From contig JAEMTX010000026.1 of assembly GCA_016462055.1 (NCBI GenBank), positions 1-15,782 of the forward strand: a DNA stretch of 15,782 bases, read 5' to 3'. The notes below the pieces were generated by a model. That model was not told the DNA's origin. It saw only the letters and a program-made list of their open reading frames with translations, and made no database searches. Positions 12,112-15,782 of the stretch are shown here, one piece after another. The DNA comes from Acidimicrobiia bacterium. GTDB taxonomy: Bacteria; Actinomycetota; Acidimicrobiia; Acidimicrobiales; Acidimicrobilacustridaceae. Numbering within the stretch: the stretch's first letter is position 1; every line of letters begins with the position of its first letter. The translations under genes and the position numbers were made by a program.

Positions 12112-14418
12112 ATGACCCCTCAACTCGATCGCAGGGTGTTGCTCGAAGACACCAGTAATCGAGGTGTCGCATTCTGCGGGTTGCTCTCCGAACACGTTGA
12201 TGCTTGGTTAGTGCAATTGTGGAAAGCAGGTGGTGGACCTGATCAAGGCGCCGCACTTATTGCTGTCGGTGGATACGGGCGAGCGGAACTATCGCCAGGT
12301 AGTGATATCGACGTGTATCTGCTCTACGAGCCGAAGACCGACGTCGCAGATCTTGCCGAACGCGTTTGGTATCCGATTTGGGATCAGGGCGTGAAATTGG
12401 GTCATGCCGTGCGAACCGTGAAAGAGACGCTGACGCTGGCGTCCGATGATCTCGATACCGCAACAGCGATTTTGTCGGTTCGTTATTTGGCTGGCGATAA
12501 ACGGTTGGCTGACGAACTCGCAACCAAAGGAACTGAACTCTGGGAGAAGCGGGCAAAGCGTTGGCTCGATGAGATGGATCTTCGTGTCCGCTCTCGCCAC
12601 AGCGAATCAGGAGAAGTCGCGTTTCTTCTCGAGCCCGATCTTAAGAACGGTCGCGGCGGATTACGCGATGTTCATGCCATCGGATGGGCTGAGCGAGCCG
12701 GAATACCACTCCTCGCCGGAGACCATGACACGATCGTCGCGGCCTATGAAGTCGTGTTGTCGGCGCGTGTTGAACTGCAGCGACGAACAGGTAGGCACTC
12801 AGACATTCTTTTACTTGAGGAACAAGACGCGGTGGCTGCCGCGCTTGGTTTCGACGATGCCGATGTCTTTATGCGAGCACTATCGACTGCAGCGCGAACG
12901 ATCGCATGGGTGAGCGACGATCTTTGGTTCCGCGTGCGTTCATCACTCGATGGGCCGACACGACGAAAATTGCGTCGCGACGAAGAGGCACTTGTTGGTG
13001 TGGTTGTTCGAGATGGTTCTGTCGCACTGGCGGCTGGGGCGGAACCAGCGAATGATCCCTATCTCATTCTCCGCGTTGCGGTAACCGCCGCTCGAAATGA
13101 CGCTCGCATCGAGCGCACAACGCTCGACCAACTCGCAGAATCGAAGCCGTTAACAACGCCATGGTCAGAAGAAGCGCGTCGATTGTTTGTCGAACTTTTT
13201 CTCGCAGGCCGCCCAGCAGTACAAGTAGTGGAAACTCTCGACCAACGTGGGCTCTGGGAACCGATCTTCCCAGAGTGGTCAGTCATTCGGTGTCGTCCGC
13301 AGCGCAACGCCTATCACCGCTTCACTATTGATCGGCATTTATGTGAGACGGCTGCGAATTCGGCAGCGTTGGTTGATCGTGTCGATCGTCCCGACCTTCT
13401 GGTGGTTGGAGCACTACTGCACGACATTGGTAAGGGCCGTCCAGGTGATCACACCGATGTCGGCGTTGAACTCATTGCGGAGATTGCCCCCCGAATGGGG
13501 TTCGACGCGGCTGACACATTGATTCTTCAGCAAATGTGTCGCCACCATCTTCTGCTTCCCGACACCGCCACCCGGCGAGACCTTTCCGATGACGGAACAA
13601 TTTCTTTCGTTGCTGAATCGGTTGGGACGCTGACTTGTCTTCGACTTCTGGATGCGCTCACAGAAGCAGATTCCATTGCAACGGGTACCGCTGCATGGGG
13701 GTCCTGGAAAGAGGAACTTGTCGGCGTTCTAGTAGATCGTGTCTCGCATGTCCTTTCAGGTGGTTCTGTTGCCGATGCGACTGACAGCGGTTTTCCCACT
13801 TCCCATCAGCGCGATCTTCTTGCCCAGCGCCGACGCATAATCGAAACCGCTGATGACCAAATTGTCGTCATCAGCCCCGACCGTCCTGGTCTGTTCTCTC
13901 GAGTTGCCGGCGTGTTGTCGTTGAACGGACTCACGGTTCTTGAAGCTGCCGCTCATTCGGCCGAGAACCAAATGGCGCTTGAACAGTTTCGAGTCCAGAG
14001 CAATTTCGGTTCAGAGATTCCATGGGAGCGCGTCATCCGTGATCTTGAGAAAGCTCTCGATGGTCGTCTTGCGCTTGCCGCTCGGCTCGAGGAGCGGTCG
14101 AAGGCCTATCGCCGTCCTCGCCGACTCCCCGGTCTTGTCACTCATCCTGAGGTCATCGTGGACAATGACCTTTCTCACGATGCAACGGTGCTTGAAGTCC
14201 GAGCCCCTGATGGTGTCGGTGTGTTGTGGCGTATCACGCGGGCGCTGCATGAACTCGACCTCGACATCACCTCGGCCAAAATTCAGACAATTGGCACCGA
14301 CGCGGTCGACTCGTTCTATGTGCGTGATTCTGAGGGTCGGAAGATCACCGATCACGATTACTTGGGCGAGATCCGCCGGTCTCTGCTCTATTCGTTGGAG
14401 CAGTCTTCCGGTAACTGA
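12112..14418 (+). CDS. glnD: P-II uridylyltransferase/adenylyltransferase GlnD
   Basis: Bifunctional nitrogen sensor that nucleotidylates GlnK at Tyr51 when glutamine is low and removes the group when it is high. In the actinobacteria studied it adenylylates. Domains in order in 768 residues: nucleotidyltransferase with GGYGRAELSPGSDIDVYLL (about 53-71; catalytic Asp65 and Asp67), EPDLKNGRGGLRDVHAI (about 180-196), an HD hydrolase domain with LLHDIGKGRPGDHTD (His437, Asp438), and two C-terminal ACT domains beginning near 582 (DQIVVISPDRPGLFSRVAG) and 691 (ATVLEVRAPDGVGVLWRIT) for glutamine sensing. It is shorter than E. coli GlnD (about 890) but all domains are intact. No Shine-Dalgarno sequence precedes the ATG, so coupling with glnK or leaderless initiation is likely. 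Confidence 0.95.
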   Translation: MTPQLDRRVLLEDTSNRGVAFCGLLSEHVDAWLVQLWKAGGGPDQGAALIAVGGYGRAELSPGSDIDVYLLYEPKTDVADLAERVWYPIWDQGVKLGHAVRTVKETLTLASDDLDTATAILSVRYLAGDKRLADELATKGTELWEKRAKRWLDEMDLRVRSRHSESGEVAFLLEPDLKNGRGGLRDVHAIGWAERAGIPLLAGDHDTIVAAYEVVLSARVELQRRTGRHSDILLLEEQDAVAAALGFDDADVFMRALSTAARTIAWVSDDLWFRVRSSLDGPTRRKLRRDEEALVGVVVRDGSVALAAGAEPANDPYLILRVAVTAARNDARIERTTLDQLAESKPLTTPWSEEARRLFVELFLAGRPAVQVVETLDQRGLWEPIFPEWSVIRCRPQRNAYHRFTIDRHLCETAANSAALVDRVDRPDLLVVGALLHDIGKGRPGDHTDVGVELIAEIAPRMGFDAADTLILQQMCRHHLLLPDTATRRDLSDDGTISFVAESVGTLTCLRLLDALTEADSIATGTAAWGSWKEELVGVLVDRVSHVLSGGSVADATDSGFPTSHQRDLLAQRRRIIETADDQIVVISPDRPGLFSRVAGVLSLNGLTVLEAAAHSAENQMALEQFRVQSNFGSEIPWERVIRDLEKALDGRLALAARLEERSKAYRRPRRLPGLVTHPEVIVDNDLSHDATVLEVRAPDGVGVLWRITRALHELDLDITSAKIQTIGTDAVDSFYVRDSEGRKITDHDYLGEIRRSLLYSLEQSSGN

Positions 14419-14428
14419 TCAGGACCGA

Positions 14429-14434
14429 TAGCGT
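14429..14434 (+). promoter_or_regulatory. candidate -10 box, leaderless Nudix gene start
   Basis: TAGCGT ends 6 bases before the ATG at 14441, in the 22-base gap after glnD. There is no Shine-Dalgarno sequence. The spacing matches the elements before fdhD, the coproheme decarboxylase gene and glnK. Confidence 0.45.
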
Positions 14435-14440
14435 TCGGCC

Positions 14441-15145
14441 ATGGCTGATCCGGTGACCCCGCAGGACCTCATTCGCTGGAGCGAAGCGCTCGCTGGCATT
14501 GCTCGTACCGGTCTTGGGTTCACGCAGAGTTTGTACGAGCAGGAACGGTTTGAAGAAGTGCTCGCCGTCGCTGCGGATATGCGGGTGGCTGCTGGCAGTT
14601 CGTACAACCCTGATGATCTCGTACACGAGTGGATGAAGTCTGTTGGCGTTGGCGTCCCCGGTTACCAAACGCCCAAGGTTGCTGTCGGCGCAATCGTCCA
14701 GAATGAAAAGGACGAGATCCTTCTTGTACAGCGTTCCGATTCCGGCGTGTGGTTGTACCCAACCGGGTGGGCCGACATCGGGTACTCCCCCGCTGAAGTA
14801 GCGGTCAAAGAAGTAAGTGAAGAAACCGGCATCGACTGCGAAGTCGTGCAATTGCTCGCGGTGTATGACGGCCTTCGGCGTCGATTCACAAGTGTTCCGC
14901 TGTACTCACTCGTGTTTCATTGTCGAGCAACGGGTGGTTCGCTGAAGGCACATCCGCTCGAAACACGTGACGTCGGATTCTTTCCGCTCGATGCGCTGCC
15001 CGACATGGCGGTTGGCCAAGATCTTTGGGGCCCGCTTGCTGCACACGCGTTTAGCGGTGCGAATGTCGATGTGCATTTCGATCATCCACGCACGCCGGTG
15101 TGGCAAGGCGATCACGTTGTTGTTGACCTCACCGATCAGGACTAA
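14441..15145 (+). CDS. Nudix hydrolase with N-terminal helical domain
   Basis: Hydrolyses a nucleoside diphosphate linked to another group (X); the natural substrate is unknown. The 234 residues contain an N-terminal helical domain (about 1-70, resembling the Nudix_hydro_N type), then KVAVGAIVQNEKDEILLVQR and a Nudix box at about 109-131 (GWADIGYSPAEVAVKEVSEETGI, written here in two parts: GWADIGYSPAEV and AVKEVSEETGI). The metal-binding Glu124, Glu127 and Glu128 are present, but the first box Glu is Tyr115 and the box Arg is Lys123. I recall this pattern from other members with this N-terminal domain. ADP-ribose-type substrates are a guess. The gene ends convergently with the PAC2 gene, three bases apart. 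Confidence 0.85.
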   Translation: MADPVTPQDLIRWSEALAGIARTGLGFTQSLYEQERFEEVLAVAADMRVAAGSSYNPDDLVHEWMKSVGVGVPGYQTPKVAVGAIVQNEKDEILLVQRSDSGVWLYPTGWADIGYSPAEVAVKEVSEETGIDCEVVQLLAVYDGLRRRFTSVPLYSLVFHCRATGGSLKAHPLETRDVGFFPLDALPDMAVGQDLWGPLAAHAFSGANVDVHFDHPRTPVWQGDHVVVDLTDQD

Positions 15146-15160
15146 TTCTCAGTCCTGATC
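15134..15160. terminator. perfect inverted repeat spanning two convergent gene ends
   Basis: GATCAGGACT, a seven-base loop AATTCTC, then AGTCCTGATC: a perfect 10-pair stem. The left arm codes the last residues of the Nudix protein and the right arm those of the PAC2 protein. A bidirectional hairpin at a convergent junction suits a shared terminator, but no T tract follows on either side, so the terminator role is only likely. Confidence 0.55.
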
Positions 15161-15782
15161 ACGAAGAAAGCGTTCAACCTCGTCGACCAGACTTTCGCCG
15201 TCGGTGAAAGCATCGGGTTCTTCGTCGTAACGCTGTTCAAGATGAGCAACGTATTCGGTGGTTTCATCGTCTTCGGCAACGAGCAGTGACACCTGGTGTT
15301 CGTACGCATCGGTAGCGAACTTCAATTCGGTGGTGTCGATGGTGGCTTCGAGCAGACGAGCCGTTCGTTCAATAAGCGCAAGCGCTGCCTTTGGCGATGG
15401 CGATGACGGCACGTAAGTGGGAACGGCGGCCCATAGCGCAGCGGAAGGAATTCCTGCTTCTCGGCACGCGTTGTGCAACACACCGGTGATTCCGGTTGGG
15501 CCTTCGTAACGCGACGGAAGTAGATCGAGGGCTTCGGTACTGGCTTCGTCGTACGTCGCACCGAACACCGAGACAGGACGTGAATGAGGAACTTCGGCCA
15601 GCAGAGCGCCCAACGTGACCACCATGCGCGCATTTGTTGCCACAGCGACGCCGATGACGTGTTCGGAAAATGTTCGCCATTTCAACTGGGGTTCAATGCC
15701 CGAAAGCAGAATGACATCGGAACCGTTTGGCGTTGCATGGGCAGAGCGGAATTCGTTCTTCGGCCAATCGATGCGTCGCACG
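15149..15782 (-). CDS. PAC2 family protein (5' end outside the window)
   Basis: PAC2-domain proteins are named after a proteasome assembly chaperone; the bacterial role is unsettled, though they are common in actinobacteria. The visible 210 residues include RRIDWPKNEFR, VILLSGIEPQLKWRTF, VVTLGALLAEVPHSRPV, ITGVLHNACREAGIPSAALWAAVPTYV (described in parts: ITGVLHNACREAG, PSAALWAAVPTYV), SPKAALALIE and an acidic C-terminal region ending VERFLRDQD. Family members have roughly 80-100 residues before RRIDWP, so the GTG at 15781 is not the start and the gene continues past the window edge. It converges on the Nudix gene and shares a hairpin with it. Confidence 0.85.
   Translation of the reverse strand, partial: VRRIDWPKNEFRSAHATPNGSDVILLSGIEPQLKWRTFSEHVIGVAVATNARMVVTLGALLAEVPHSRPVSVFGATYDEASTEALDLLPSRYEGPTGITGVLHNACREAGIPSAALWAAVPTYVPSSPSPKAALALIERTARLLEATIDTTELKFATDAYEHQVSLLVAEDDETTEYVAHLEQRYDEEPDAFTDGESLVDEVERFLRDQD

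Noticed and set aside
1..15782. Mobile element, phage, CRISPR, defence or toxin-antitoxin system
   Set aside because: All intervals hold housekeeping or metabolic genes with short gaps. I saw no spaced direct repeats, transposase or integrase motifs, terminal inverted repeats, or base-composition break.

Overview
This is an ordinary, gene-dense stretch of bacterial chromosome, most likely from an Actinomycetota member and probably an Acidimicrobiia-like lineage. That placement is inferred from the gene set: a GT81 glucosyl-3-phosphoglycerate synthase, a CysO-like sulfur carrier, a putative F420-dependent luciferase-like oxidoreductase, an orphan GroEL of the GroEL2 type, amt-glnK-glnD behind a GlnR-like operator, and a PAC2 protein. 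G+C is moderately high, GTG starts occur, and several genes appear to lack Shine-Dalgarno leaders. I see no RNA genes, insertion sequences, CRISPR arrays, phage genes or origins.

Layout. Bases 1-41 may hold the tail of an upstream gene. A glycerate kinase (+, 87-1094) converges on a minus-strand pair: gpgS (1985-3022), then an LLM-class oxidoreductase (1091-1942). A small CysO-like protein (+, 3021-3299) starts back-to-back with gpgS. Next comes groEL (3489-5105), with a CIRCE operator in front and a UUCG-loop terminator behind. fdhD (5179-5994) and an FdhF-like molybdopterin oxidoreductase (5991-8225) are translationally coupled. They are followed by a chlorite-dismutase-family coproheme decarboxylase (8268-8951), a larE-like sulfur insertase (8959-9783) and a hypothetical protein (9780-10277).

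The nitrogen-control block follows: a four-box GlnR-type operator (10306-10343), amt (10409-11668), glnK (11747-12085, with Tyr51) and glnD (12112-14418). Together these form the uptake channel, its P-II regulator and the enzyme that modifies P-II in response to nitrogen. A Nudix hydrolase (14441-15145) then converges on a PAC2-family gene (15149-15782, truncated by the window edge), and one perfect inverted repeat spans both gene ends.

No clearly novel multi-gene system is visible. The observations most worth checking are regulatory or small-scale: the GlnR-like operator, a recurring TAnnnT element 6-7 bases before four start codons (leaderless transcription), a near-perfect palindrome just before glnK, an extra Ala after the C-terminal Gly-Gly of the CysO-like protein, and strand junctions with 3-4 shared bases.
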